Shown: piece by piece, positions 1-5,895 of the stretch
Layout of the letters: the number at the start of each line of letters is the position of its first letter
Position numbering within the stretch: position 1 is the first letter of the stretch
NCBI GenBank assembly: GCA_038040325.1
Contig: JBBPIM010000065.1
Coordinates: 1-7,295 of the forward strand
Origin: Mayfieldus profundus
GTDB lineage: Bacteria > Actinomycetota > Thermoleophilia > Solirubrobacterales > 70-9
Reading direction: 5' to 3'
Length of the DNA: 7,295 nucleotides
Notes under the pieces: model-generated
The model's input: only the letters and a program-made list of their open reading frames with translations
What the model was told of the DNA's origin: nothing
Databases searched by the model: none
Translations under genes and position numbers: made by a program

Positions 1-21
1 CTGCCCCGCGTGGTGCTCGAC

Positions 22-75
22 CCGGCTACCGCAACGCTGTCACGGGTGACCGTGGAGCCGGCCACGGCAACGCTG
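22..75. repeat. Imperfect 36-nt tandem repeat at the left window edge
   Basis: Positions 22-39 and 58-75 match at 16 of 18 bases (CCGGCTACCGCAACGCTG and CCGGCCACGGCAACGCTG), 36 nt apart. Read on the plus strand they give a repeated PATATL peptide, which could be the tail of a gene entering from the left. However, that frame has no stop near the end of erpA and runs on antisense through it, so I do not call a CDS. A frameshift near the contig edge or plain non-coding sequence would explain it equally well. Confidence 0.3.
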
Positions 76-120
76 CGCTTGGACTTCGCCACGCCTGGAA
101 CCTACCGCTCCGACTGCCTG

Positions 121-477
121 CTAGACAGTGGAGCCGCAGCTGGGTGCTTCGTCTGCAACGCGGAAAGAGGAGCCGCAGCCGCAGGCCGCGACCACGTTCG
201 GGTTGATCACCTCGAAGCCGGAGCCCATCAGGCTCTCGGTGAAGTCCACGTTGGAGCCGTCCACGTAACGCAGGCTGGCGGGGTCGACGATCACGCGGAT
301 GCCCTCGTGGTCGAAGACGTGATCCTCCTCGTGCTTCTCGTCCAGGGCGAGGGCGTACTGGAACCCCGAGCAGCCGCCGCCGCGTACTCCGACGCGGAGG
401 CCGACCTCGCCCTCAGATTCCTGCTGGGCGAGGAATCCACGCACCTTGTCAGCCGCGATGTCGGTGAGAGTGACCAT
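121..477 (-). CDS. erpA: A-type iron-sulfur cluster carrier (ErpA/IscA/HesB family)
   Basis: This 118-residue protein has the full length of the A-type carrier family, which accepts [2Fe-2S]/[4Fe-4S] clusters from a scaffold and delivers them to apo-enzymes in the cytoplasm. The three conserved cysteine ligands are visible: Cys36 in the GGGCSGFQY motif and Cys99 and Cys101 in the C-terminal CGCGSSF motif. The family signatures VDPASLRYVDGSNVDF (about 64-79) and the GSGFEVINPN stretch are also present. The ATG at 475-477 gives the usual N-terminus (VTLTDIAADKV). The gene is divergent from bolA-grxD, which also work in Fe-S handling. No clear ribosome binding site precedes it, and a TACATT -10-like hexamer lies 9 nt before the ATG, so a leaderless mRNA is inferred. 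ErpA versus IscA naming cannot be settled from sequence alone. Confidence 0.93.
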   Translation of the reverse strand: MVTLTDIAADKVRGFLAQQESEGEVGLRVGVRGGGCSGFQYALALDEKHEEDHVFDHEGIRVIVDPASLRYVDGSNVDFTESLMGSGFEVINPNVVAACGCGSSFRVADEAPSCGSTV

Positions 478-486
478 GCTTCACGA

Positions 487-492
487 AATGTA
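487..492 (-). promoter_or_regulatory. Candidate -10 element for erpA
   Basis: On the minus strand this reads TACATT, a fit to the TANNNT -10 pattern, followed by 9 nt and the erpA ATG. Transcription would start at or within a few bases of the start codon. It overlaps the candidate -10 of the divergent bolA by two bases. No good -35 is visible. Confidence 0.4.
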
Positions 493-496
493 GCAT
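491..496 (+). promoter_or_regulatory. Candidate -10 element for bolA-grxD
   Basis: TAGCAT fits TANNNT and ends 9 nt before the bolA ATG, which would give a leaderless or nearly leaderless mRNA. No purine-rich ribosome binding site precedes the ATG. The whole divergent intergenic region is only 28 bp, so the promoters of both transcripts must extend into each other's coding sequence. Confidence 0.4.
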
Positions 497-505
497 TGGC
501 CTTCA

Positions 506-745
506 ATGCCTTCCAGCGACGACCTGACAGCCCGCATAGAGGGCGCTCTCCCAGGCGCTACCGTCTACGTGGAGGATCTCACCGGAGGGGGCGACCATTT
601 CCGCGCCGAGGTGGTTTCGGACCGCTTTGAGGGCCTCAGCCGGATCGAGCAGCACCAGCTCGTGTACGGCGTGTTCGGCAGCGAGGTGGGCGGTGCGATC
701 CACGCCCTCTCGATCAAGACCTCGACACCGGAGAAGACCGGATGA
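506..745 (+). CDS. bolA: BolA family protein
   Basis: The 79-residue product has the compact BolA/KH-like fold length. It shows the family pattern: an N-terminal helix with ARIEGALPGA, a short variable loop with the DHF triplet (30-32), the central stretch EVVSDRFEGLSRIEQHQLVY (about 35-54), and the conserved histidine in IHALSIKT (His66). BolA proteins bind a [2Fe-2S] cluster together with CGFS glutaredoxins and take part in Fe-S trafficking or iron sensing. The partner is encoded directly downstream, and its ATG overlaps this stop codon as ATGA (742-745), which implies translational coupling. The start chosen is the first ATG that leaves a normal N-terminus. It lies 28 bp from the divergent erpA start. 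Confidence 0.9.
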   Translation: MPSSDDLTARIEGALPGATVYVEDLTGGGDHFRAEVVSDRFEGLSRIEQHQLVYGVFGSEVGGAIHALSIKTSTPEKTG

Positions 746-1155
746 CCAACACCGAGATCAGAGACTTCATCGAGCAGTCAATCGCCGAGAACGAGGTGAT
801 GCTCTTCATGAAGGGCACGCCCGAGCAGCCGGCCTGCGGGTTCTCCTTGAGGACCTCCGGCGCCCTCAACGCCCTCGGCGTGCGTTACGCGGCGCTCGAC
901 ATCCTCCCCGACCCCCGCATCCGCGAGGAGCTGTCGGGCGTGTCGGGCTGGCCCACGATCCCGCAGTTGTTCGTGAAGGGCGAACTGGTGGGCGGCTGCG
1001 ACATCGTCACCGAGATGTACGAGACCGGCGAGCTGGCCGAGAAGCTGGGCGTGGAGATGCCCGAGGACGACAATGAGGGGTCAGAGCCGGCCCTGACGGA
1101 GTCTGAGGTGCCCGCGCGCCAAGGCCAGATCCCGCTGGAGAACCGCCTGGACTGA
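742..1155 (+). CDS. grxD: Monothiol CGFS glutaredoxin (Grx4/GrxD type)
   Basis: This 137-residue protein carries the CGFS active site (Cys32 to Ser35), the preceding conserved lysine in MKGTPEQP (Lys24), the cis-proline segment WPTIPQLF (70-77) and the glycine motif GGCDI (84-88). These are the residues that bind glutathione and a bridging [2Fe-2S] cluster in Grx4-type proteins. It most likely forms the Grx4-BolA heterodimer with the upstream gene, with which it overlaps by 4 bp. The fold ends near residue 107, as in family members of about 105-115 residues. Residues 108-137 form an extra acidic, probably disordered tail of unknown role. The gene ends 6 nt from the convergent pseudogene end, so no separate terminator fits between them. 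Confidence 0.93.
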   Translation: MTNTEIRDFIEQSIAENEVMLFMKGTPEQPACGFSLRTSGALNALGVRYAALDILPDPRIREELSGVSGWPTIPQLFVKGELVGGCDIVTEMYETGELAEKLGVEMPEDDNEGSEPALTESEVPARQGQIPLENRLD

Positions 1156-1161
1156 CGGGCC

Positions 1162-1945
1162 CTAGAGCTGCTCGGCGCGCACCTGCTGGCCGAGCAGCAC
1201 GCGGCCCGCGGTCTGCCAGACCGACGAGCCCACAAGCACGTGCTGGGTGGCCGTGTGCACGTCGCGAAATCGGCGCTGCAGCGGGCTGGTGGCATAGATC
1301 GACGTGCCGCCGCCGAGCGAGTACATCTCGTCGACCACCTCAGCCGAGCTGGTCATCGCGTGGTTGGCCGCCATGCGCAGCGCGGCGCGGTCGCGCGGCG
1401 TGACCTCGCCCCCCGCCTGCACGTGCTTCCACGTCTCGCCGATCGCCTCGCTGACCAGCGCCCGCGCCGCGCGCAAGCGGGCCTCGGCCTTGGCCATCCG
1501 CAGCTGGGTGTCGGCCTGAGCCGCGAGTGGCTTGGTCTGCAGCGTCGGCAGCTTGCCCTCGGCCAGCTGAAGCAGGTCGTCCACCGCACCGCGCGCTATG
1601 CCCAGCGCCACCCCTGAGATCGCGAGCGCGAGCAGGCCGAAGGTCGGGAACGCGTAGAGCGAGCCGCGCTCGCGAGGGGCGTCGCCGAACAGCGACGCCG
1701 AGCGCCCGGCCGGCACCATGAGGTCGGAGACCTGGGTGTCGTGGCTGCCCGTGCCGCACAGGCCGCTCACCGTCCAGGTGTCGATCACCTCCACGTCGGA
1801 CGCGGGGAAGAGCATCAGCCGGATGTCGGGGCTCGGGGGCCAGGCGGCGGTCCTGCTCGGACCGTTCGGCGCACTCGGCCGCCAGGGGCGCAATGGCCCG
1901 CGCGGCCTCGATGGCAGACGCGCTCGGCTCTGCATCGACCCACAC
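1162..1945 (-). pseudogene. Acyl-CoA dehydrogenase / flavin monooxygenase-like gene, internally deleted and frameshifted
   Basis: The reading frame from a GTG at 1943-1945 gives 38 residues typical of the N-terminus of this superfamily (AIEAARAIAPLAAECAERSE, then QDRRLAPE). At about 1831 the homology jumps to another frame, which runs 1830-1162 and encodes 222 residues. That part begins PDIRLMLFPA and includes the beta-domain signature WTVSGLCGTGSHD and the helical C-terminal domain (PF08028-like, HpaB/ACAD type). Family members have about 390 residues. Here roughly 130 residues of the middle are missing and the joined halves differ by one base of frame. The C-terminal half itself looks undamaged. 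An AGGA sequence 8 nt before the GTG supports that start. It is the last gene of the minus-strand operon, 18 nt after the preceding stop. An assembly error at the C/G-rich junction (CCCCCGAGCCCCGA) is the main alternative to a true pseudogene. Confidence 0.75.
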
Positions 1946-1963
1946 GGAGCCGATCCTAGAGGC

Positions 1964-2182
1964 TCAGCGCGGGCGGCCGGGACCGCCCCGGCCTCGCCGC
2001 GCGCGGGCGTCGGCCACCACACGCCTGCCGCGGTCGGCGTAGCCGCGAGCCTGGCGCCGGTAGCGCTCCTTGTCCTCCTCGGACAGCGACTGCCAGCGCT
2101 CGTAGGCGGCCAGCAGGAGCGGCCAGGAGCGGCGGGCGGCGGCCACTGCGCTGCGCAGTCCGGAGCGTGGCGGTCGGGCCAT
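1964..2182 (-). CDS. Small basic hypothetical protein (72 aa)
   Basis: I do not recognise a family. The product is short, strongly basic and probably helical: a central helix-like stretch (SWPLLLAAYERWQSLSEEDK, about 19-38) is followed by an arginine-rich tail. There is no signal peptide and no convincing membrane segment. Its reality is supported by operon structure: its ATG shares one base with the stop codon of the upstream gene (TGATG), a typical translational coupling arrangement, and the next gene starts 18 nt after its stop. The mix of acidic and aromatic residues in the first half looks like selected protein rather than a random GC-rich frame. A nucleic-acid-binding role is possible but only a guess from charge. 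Confidence 0.65.
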   Translation of the reverse strand: MARPPRSGLRSAVAAARRSWPLLLAAYERWQSLSEEDKERYRRQARGYADRGRRVVADARARRGRGGPGRPR

Positions 2183-2478
2183 CAGACCCCCGCCCCGGCT
2201 TCGGCCTGGCCCCCGCGCCCGGCGTCCTCGGCCGCGCCGGCGTCGATGTGCTCGAGGTACTCCAGGATGCGGTGCGAGTCGGCGATCACCTCTTCGCCGT
2301 GCACCAGCACCGGAACCCAGCGCTGGCCGGTGAGCTCGTCGACCTCAGGACGATCACGCTTGAGAAAAGGCACGCGCACCTCGTCGTACTCGATTCCCAT
2401 TCCCCGCAGCCGGCGGGCCACCTTGCCACAGCGGCAGACGAGATCCGTGGGCGCCTTGCAGCGGTACAGCGTGGCCAT
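2182..2478 (-). CDS. Glutaredoxin-like / GST N-terminal-domain protein with CxC motif
   Basis: This 98-residue protein has a single thioredoxin fold. It begins with a beta strand (ATLYRC), then Cys15-Arg-Cys17-Gly-Lys at the place of the active-site turn, a helix, the strand IEYDEVRVP, the cis-proline segment WVPVLVHG (54-61, Pro56), and a GST-N-like end EEVIADSHRILEYLE. The active site is CxC rather than the usual CPxC, with a further cysteine at position 7. The alanine/glycine-rich last ~20 residues look disordered. A thiol-disulfide exchange or metal-binding role is inferred; the substrate is unknown. It lies 12 nt after the epimerase gene and its stop overlaps the next start by one base, so it belongs to that operon. 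Confidence 0.8.
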   Translation of the reverse strand: MATLYRCKAPTDLVCRCGKVARRLRGMGIEYDEVRVPFLKRDRPEVDELTGQRWVPVLVHGEEVIADSHRILEYLEHIDAGAAEDAGRGGQAEAGAGV

Positions 2479-2490
2479 GGCAGACGCAGA

Positions 2491-3585
2491 CTAGCGCCGG
2501 CCGATGCCCAGGCCACGCAGTGCACGCCGGCCCACGCCGACAGCGCCCTCGCCGGTTTCGATGGCAGCGGCGGCCACCCGATACTGCAGCTGCTGGGAGC
2601 GCCTCGCGCGCACGATCCGGTCGTGCTCGCGATCCAGGTACCAGGCCACCGTCGCCTCCAGCGTCTCCTCATGCGGGCGGGCGTTGAAGCCCAGCTCCCG
2701 CTTGGCCTTGGTGGACTTGTAGGTCCAGAACTGACTGGCGGCGAGCACCTCGCGAGGGTCGAGCGTGGTACGCCCGGGCCCGATGCGAAGCACGGTCGCC
2801 GCGGCCGCCGTCAGACTGCGCGGCACCTTCAGCGGCGGCGCCACGCCGCTCATCCGTCCGAGGTCGGCGAACAGCCGGTCGAAGGTGAAGTTGCGCCCGC
2901 CGAGGATGTAGCGCTCCCCCACCGCGCCCTTGTCGTCGGCCAGCAGGTGACCGGCGGCCACGTCGCGGACATCGACCACGTTCAACGCGCCGTCGGCGTA
3001 GGCGGGCACCCTGCCGAGCAGGAAGCTGCGGACCAGCCGGGTGGAGGTCACGTGAACGTCGCCGGGGCCGAACACCACTGCCGGGTTCACGCACACCAGC
3101 GGCAGGCCGGCGGCCGCCAGCCGGAATGCCTCGGCCTCGGCCTCGTGCACCGAGTTCACGTACGGGATGCCCAGGTGGGCGGCGGTGAACAGCTGGCGCT
3201 CGTCCGCGGTGCCGCCCCGCTCCGCGGGACCCAGGGCCGCCGCGCTGGACGTGAGCACCACGCGGCCCACGCCGGCCTGCAGGCTCTCCCCGAGGACCGT
3301 GCGCACGCCTCCCACGTTCACCTCGAACAGCCGCTCCGCATCGGACGGGCGCACGGAGGTCATGCCCGCCGCGTGGAAGACCTTGTCGACCCCCTTGAGC
3401 GCCCGCCGTACGGCGCGGCGGTCGAGCAGGTTGCAGCGCACTCGCTCCACCTCGAGGTCGTCGATCTCGCGGGTGTCGGAGCCCTCGCGGACGGTCACCC
3501 GGAGGTCCTCGCCGCGCTGGGCCAGCGCCCGGGCCAGATGGGAGCCGATGAAGCCTGTTGCGCCAGTCAGGAGGGTCTTGGCCAC
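2491..3585 (-). CDS. NAD(P)-dependent epimerase/reductase, extended SDR (HpnA / dihydroflavonol-reductase-like)
   Basis: The 364-residue product is an extended short-chain dehydrogenase. It has the Rossmann nucleotide-binding motif TGATGFIG near the N-terminus (7-14), an acidic strand end after strand 3 (CNLLDRR, 51-57), FHAAG (70-74), the TSS catalytic-serine strand (112-114), Tyr142, and the post-catalytic VNPAVVFGPGD (166-176). The pattern resembles hopanoid-associated sugar epimerases (HpnA) and dihydroflavonol-4-reductase-like enzymes. The YxxxK motif reads YVNSV: the catalytic lysine position is Val146 (codon GTG), so activity or mechanism may differ. The last ~60 residues form a basic extension. 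The start is a GTG at 3583-3585, which places the Rossmann motif correctly. There is no Shine-Dalgarno, but a perfect TANNNT hexamer lies 10 nt upstream. It heads an operon of four genes. Confidence 0.85.
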   Translation of the reverse strand: MAKTLLTGATGFIGSHLARALAQRGEDLRVTVREGSDTREIDDLEVERVRCNLLDRRAVRRALKGVDKVFHAAGMTSVRPSDAERLFEVNVGGVRTVLGESLQAGVGRVVLTSSAAALGPAERGGTADERQLFTAAHLGIPYVNSVHEAEAEAFRLAAAGLPLVCVNPAVVFGPGDVHVTSTRLVRSFLLGRVPAYADGALNVVDVRDVAAGHLLADDKGAVGERYILGGRNFTFDRLFADLGRMSGVAPPLKVPRSLTAAAATVLRIGPGRTTLDPREVLAASQFWTYKSTKAKRELGFNARPHEETLEATVAWYLDREHDRIVRARRSQQLQYRVAAAAIETGEGAVGVGRRALRGLGIGRR

Positions 3586-3595
3586 GACCCACGCG

Positions 3596-3601
3596 AGTGT
3601 A
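3596..3601 (-). promoter_or_regulatory. Candidate -10 element of the epimerase operon
   Basis: The minus strand reads TACACT, a match to TANNNT, 10 nt before the GTG start. This predicts a leaderless or nearly leaderless mRNA. The divergent degV promoter lies on the other side of the same 61-bp intergenic region. Confidence 0.45.
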
Positions 3602-3614
3602 GGGCCGCTCGGTT

Positions 3615-3624
3615 ACCCGCGGGT
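3615..3624. promoter_or_regulatory. 10-bp perfect palindrome between divergent promoters
   Basis: ACCCGCGGGT is a perfect palindrome lying between the two candidate -10 elements of the divergent epimerase operon and degV. It is well placed for an operator controlling both, but short GC palindromes are frequent in DNA of this composition, so this is weak. Confidence 0.2.
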
Positions 3625-3632
3625 GGCGGCTA

Positions 3633-3638
3633 TAGGCT
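3633..3638 (+). promoter_or_regulatory. Candidate -10 element of degV
   Basis: TAGGCT (within TATAGGCT, 3631-3638) fits TANNNT and ends 8 nt before the degV ATG. There is no ribosome binding site between it and the start codon, so a leaderless transcript is inferred. Confidence 0.4.
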
Positions 3639-3646
3639 GCGCGCCG

Positions 3647-4519
3647 ATGCCTCCCGCCGTCGTCGTGACCGATACGACCGCCTACCTGCCGGCCGACCTG
3701 GTCGACCGCCTCGGGATCGCCCTGGTCTCCCTCTACGTGAACTTCGGCGCGGAGCGCACCGAGCGCGAGTCCGACATAACCGACTACCACGCCTTCTTCG
3801 AAGAGCTGCGCGGTGCCGAGGAGCTGCCGACCACCTCCCAGCCCTCGGTGGGGGACTTCGCGAGCGCGTACGAGCCGCTGCTCGCCGACGGTCGCGACGT
3901 GGTCTCGATCCACATCTCCGCGACTCTCTCGGGCACCTTGGGTTCCGCGCGCCAGGCCGCCGAGCAGCTGGAACGCGAGGGCAAGGGCGGGGAGCGGGTC
4001 CGGGTGATCGACTCCGGAAGCGGGGCGGCCGGCCTGGGCATGCTCGTGCTCGTGTGCGCGGCCGCGGCGAAGGCCGACCTCGACCTCGATGCTATCGAGG
4101 CGAGGGTCGACGAGGCCCGCGACGAAGCCAAGATCTGGTTCGCGGTGGACACACTGGAGTTCCTCAAGCGAGGCGGGCGTATCGGCGCCGCCAGCGCGTG
4201 GATCGGGTCCACCCTGCGCGTGAAGCCGATCCTCACCATGGAGGGCGGCGACCTGCGGCCCGTGGAACGCGTGCGCACCAGCTCGCGGGCCTTCGAGCGG
4301 CTGGTGGACTACGCCCGCCAGCGCCACGAGTCCGGCGCGGACGGGTGGGTGGTGCAGCACATCTCGGCACCCGACCAGGCGGCCGAGCTCACCGACCGCT
4401 GCCGCGAGGTGTTCGGCTGCGATCCGCTGATCATCGGCGAGATCGGTCCCGTGCTCTCGGTGCACCTGGGGCCGGGGCTGCTGGGCGTGGGATCCATCCC
4501 CACCCGGTATCTCGACTGA
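3647..4519 (+). CDS. DegV family protein (FakB-like fatty-acid-binding subunit)
   Basis: The 290-residue product has full DegV length and all recognisable motifs: the N-terminal strand VVVTDTTAYLP (5-15), PTTSQPS (61-67), ISATLSGT (90-97), DTLEFLKRGGRI (168-179), KPIL (193-196) and a C-terminal GPVLSVHLGPG (267-277). In characterised members (FakB) this fold holds a single fatty acid and presents it to the kinase FakA for phosphorylation and entry into phospholipid synthesis. The TSQPS and SGT serine/threonine residues contact the carboxylate. The frame is open far upstream, but those codons lie antisense to the epimerase gene and add non-homologous sequence. The ATG at 3647 starts directly at the first strand and has a -10-like hexamer just before it. 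No fakA gene is seen here. The AI-2E-type transporter follows after 24 nt. Confidence 0.93.
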   Translation: MPPAVVVTDTTAYLPADLVDRLGIALVSLYVNFGAERTERESDITDYHAFFEELRGAEELPTTSQPSVGDFASAYEPLLADGRDVVSIHISATLSGTLGSARQAAEQLEREGKGGERVRVIDSGSGAAGLGMLVLVCAAAAKADLDLDAIEARVDEARDEAKIWFAVDTLEFLKRGGRIGAASAWIGSTLRVKPILTMEGGDLRPVERVRTSSRAFERLVDYARQRHESGADGWVVQHISAPDQAAELTDRCREVFGCDPLIIGEIGPVLSVHLGPGLLGVGSIPTRYLD

Positions 4520-4527
4520 GCCCTGAG

Positions 4528-4534
4528 TAACAAT
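4528..4534 (+). promoter_or_regulatory. Candidate -10 element before the AI-2E-type transporter
   Basis: TAACAAT lies between the degV stop and the transporter ATG and ends 9 nt before that ATG. It matches the spacing of the other candidate -10 elements in this window. It may give the transporter its own leaderless transcript in addition to read-through from degV. The match to TANNNT needs a one-base stretch, so it is weaker than the others. Confidence 0.3.
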
Positions 4535-4543
4535 GCGCTGAGA

Positions 4544-5656
4544 ATGGCCCAGCAGGAGACGCCCGCCACCAGGGTCGCACTGCGCACGGTGCTGATCGTG
4601 GTCATGGTCGTGCTCACGCTGTACCTGCTCTACCTGCTCCGCAGGCCGATCGGCTGGTTGCTGATCGCCACCTTCCTGGCGGTCGCCCTGTCCGGTCCGG
4701 TGAACTTCCTGCAGCGCCGCATGAAGCGGGGGCTGGCGATCACCGTCGTCTACCTGGGCCTACTCGCGGTGCCAATCGGCATCGGGGCGCTGATCGTGCC
4801 GCCGCTCGTGAGCGAGGCCAACGACCTCGCCCAGAACGCCCCGCAGTACGCGCGCGACGTGACCAGCTTCGTGGAGGACAACGAGCGGCTGCGCAAGCTC
4901 GACCAGGACTACGACATCACCAGCAAGCTGCGCGAGCAGGCCCAGAAGCTGCCCGAGCGCCTCGGCGGCGCGGCATCCACCCTGCGCGACGTTGGACTGG
5001 GGATCGTCAACTCGATCTTCGCCCTGGTCACGATCCTCATCCTCACCGCCTTCATGCTGGGCGGTGGTCGAGGTTGGATCGCCGCCGGGCTGCGCTACCT
5101 ACCCGAGAAAAGGGCGGCGCGCATCGAGCGCGTGCTGCAGAGGTCGGCCTTAGCGGTCGGCAACTACGTGGCCGGCGCCCTGTTCCAGGCCACGCTCGCC
5201 GGCGTGCTCGCCTACATCGTGCTGCTCATCCTCGGCGTACCGTTCGCCGGGCCGCTGGCGCTGATCATCTTCTTCCTGGACCTGATCCCACTCGTGGGCG
5301 CCAGCATCGGCGCGGTGCTCGTGGGCGTGGTCACTCTGTTCTCCAACTTCCCGACGGCCACCATCATCTGGATCATCTGGTCGATCGTCTACCAGCAGGT
5401 GGAGAACAACCTGATCCAGCCGCAGATCCAGAAGCGGGCGGTGGACATCAACCCGTTCCTGGTGGTGGTCGCGGTGCTGTTCGGTGGCACGCTGCTGGGC
5501 GTCCTCGGTGCGCTCGTGGCCGTGCCGGTGGCGGCCTCGATCCAAATCGCGCTGCGCGAGTACCTGGACGCCCGCGAGATCAGGCCACGTCAGGAGCCGC
5601 CCCCGGAGATGCCGCCGGAGGACCCCGAGCCGCCGGCGGAGCCGGCGCCGGCCTAG
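4544..5656 (+). CDS. AI-2E family transporter (PerM/UPF0118 membrane protein)
   Basis: This 370-residue integral membrane protein has the AI-2E exporter family layout. Two N-terminal membrane segments (about 15-50) and a third (64-86) are followed by a charged extracytoplasmic or peripheral region (about 90-150), then membrane segments near 152-173, 207-230, 234-264, 271-288 and 304-334. The family signatures DLIPLVGASIG (246-256) and QQVENNLIQPQI (284-295) followed by INP are clear. The family was named for a proposed role in exporting the AI-2 signal, but members also act in Na+/H+ antiport or other export, so the substrate is unknown. A proline- and glutamate-rich tail (about 348-370) is probably disordered. 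The gene starts 24 nt after degV in the same direction. Its stop lies 23 nt before a large hairpin. Confidence 0.92.
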   Translation: MAQQETPATRVALRTVLIVVMVVLTLYLLYLLRRPIGWLLIATFLAVALSGPVNFLQRRMKRGLAITVVYLGLLAVPIGIGALIVPPLVSEANDLAQNAPQYARDVTSFVEDNERLRKLDQDYDITSKLREQAQKLPERLGGAASTLRDVGLGIVNSIFALVTILILTAFMLGGGRGWIAAGLRYLPEKRAARIERVLQRSALAVGNYVAGALFQATLAGVLAYIVLLILGVPFAGPLALIIFFLDLIPLVGASIGAVLVGVVTLFSNFPTATIIWIIWSIVYQQVENNLIQPQIQKRAVDINPFLVVVAVLFGGTLLGVLGALVAVPVAASIQIALREYLDAREIRPRQEPPPEMPPEDPEPPAEPAPA

Positions 5657-5679
5657 CCGGTTGTCCTGACTGTTTCGCG

Positions 5680-5791
5680 CAGAGGCCCTCCGGGCGGTGG
5701 TGCACTCGAGGGCTCGTCGCCTTCGGCTCGACTCGTCGGCTTCGCCTCCTCGATTACGCCCTCTCGGGCACCACCGCCCGTCGCGCCTCTG
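5680..5791 (+). repeat. Large imperfect hairpin element, copy 1 (downstream of transporter)
   Basis: The arms pair as 7 bp (5680-5686 with 5785-5791), a 4x4 internal loop, 13 bp (5691-5703 with 5768-5780, CGGGCGGTGGTGC and its complement), another 4x4 loop, and 6 bp (5708-5713 with 5758-5763). They enclose a 44-nt apical region (5714-5757). Positions 5716-5752 of that region are the conserved core, which recurs inverted at 6262-6299 with one substitution and one inserted base. It begins 23 nt after the transporter stop codon. There is no T-run after the stem, so it is not a classical intrinsic terminator, but it could act as a 3'-end structure. Confidence 0.8.
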
Positions 5792-5798
5792 AGGAGCG

Positions 5799-5826
5799 TT
5801 GGCGACTTACCCACCCGTCCTACACT
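5799..5826 (+). promoter_or_regulatory. Orphan sigma70-like promoter inside the island
   Basis: TTGGCG (5799-5804) is followed by 16 nt and TACACT (5821-5826), the same -10 hexamer as in front of the epimerase operon. No credible start codon or ORF lies at leaderless or RBS distance downstream, so it would transcribe the hairpin region to the right as a non-coding RNA, or it is a chance match. Confidence 0.3.
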
Positions 5827-5895
5827 GGTCACCACCAAAAGCCGGGCTCCTAGATCTGGTAGCCATCTTCGCGAGTGCTGTCGGATCACGCGATT

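Noticed and set aside
10..630. 206-codon plus-strand frame across the left edge and erpA
   Set aside because: Most of it is the antisense of erpA, whose cysteine motifs are unmistakable. Only the first ~40 codons look mildly protein-like, and no stop ends them near erpA.
3167..3646. 160-codon upstream extension of degV
   Set aside because: The extension overlaps the epimerase gene antisense and adds residues foreign to the DegV family. The ATG at 3647 begins exactly at the first DegV strand.
2669..4465. 598-codon minus-strand frame
   Set aside because: It is antisense to degV and out of frame within the epimerase gene. Both true genes have clear family motifs.
2167..4530. 787-codon plus-strand frame
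   Set aside because: It is a GC-rich shadow that runs antisense to the thiol protein and epimerase and out of frame through degV. Its composition (Arg/Gly/His/Ala rich) has no domain-like pattern.
5680..5791. Classical rho-independent terminator of the transporter gene
   Set aside because: No T-run follows the stem on the plus strand and the loop is 44 nt. A looser 3'-end role remains possible and is discussed in the findings.
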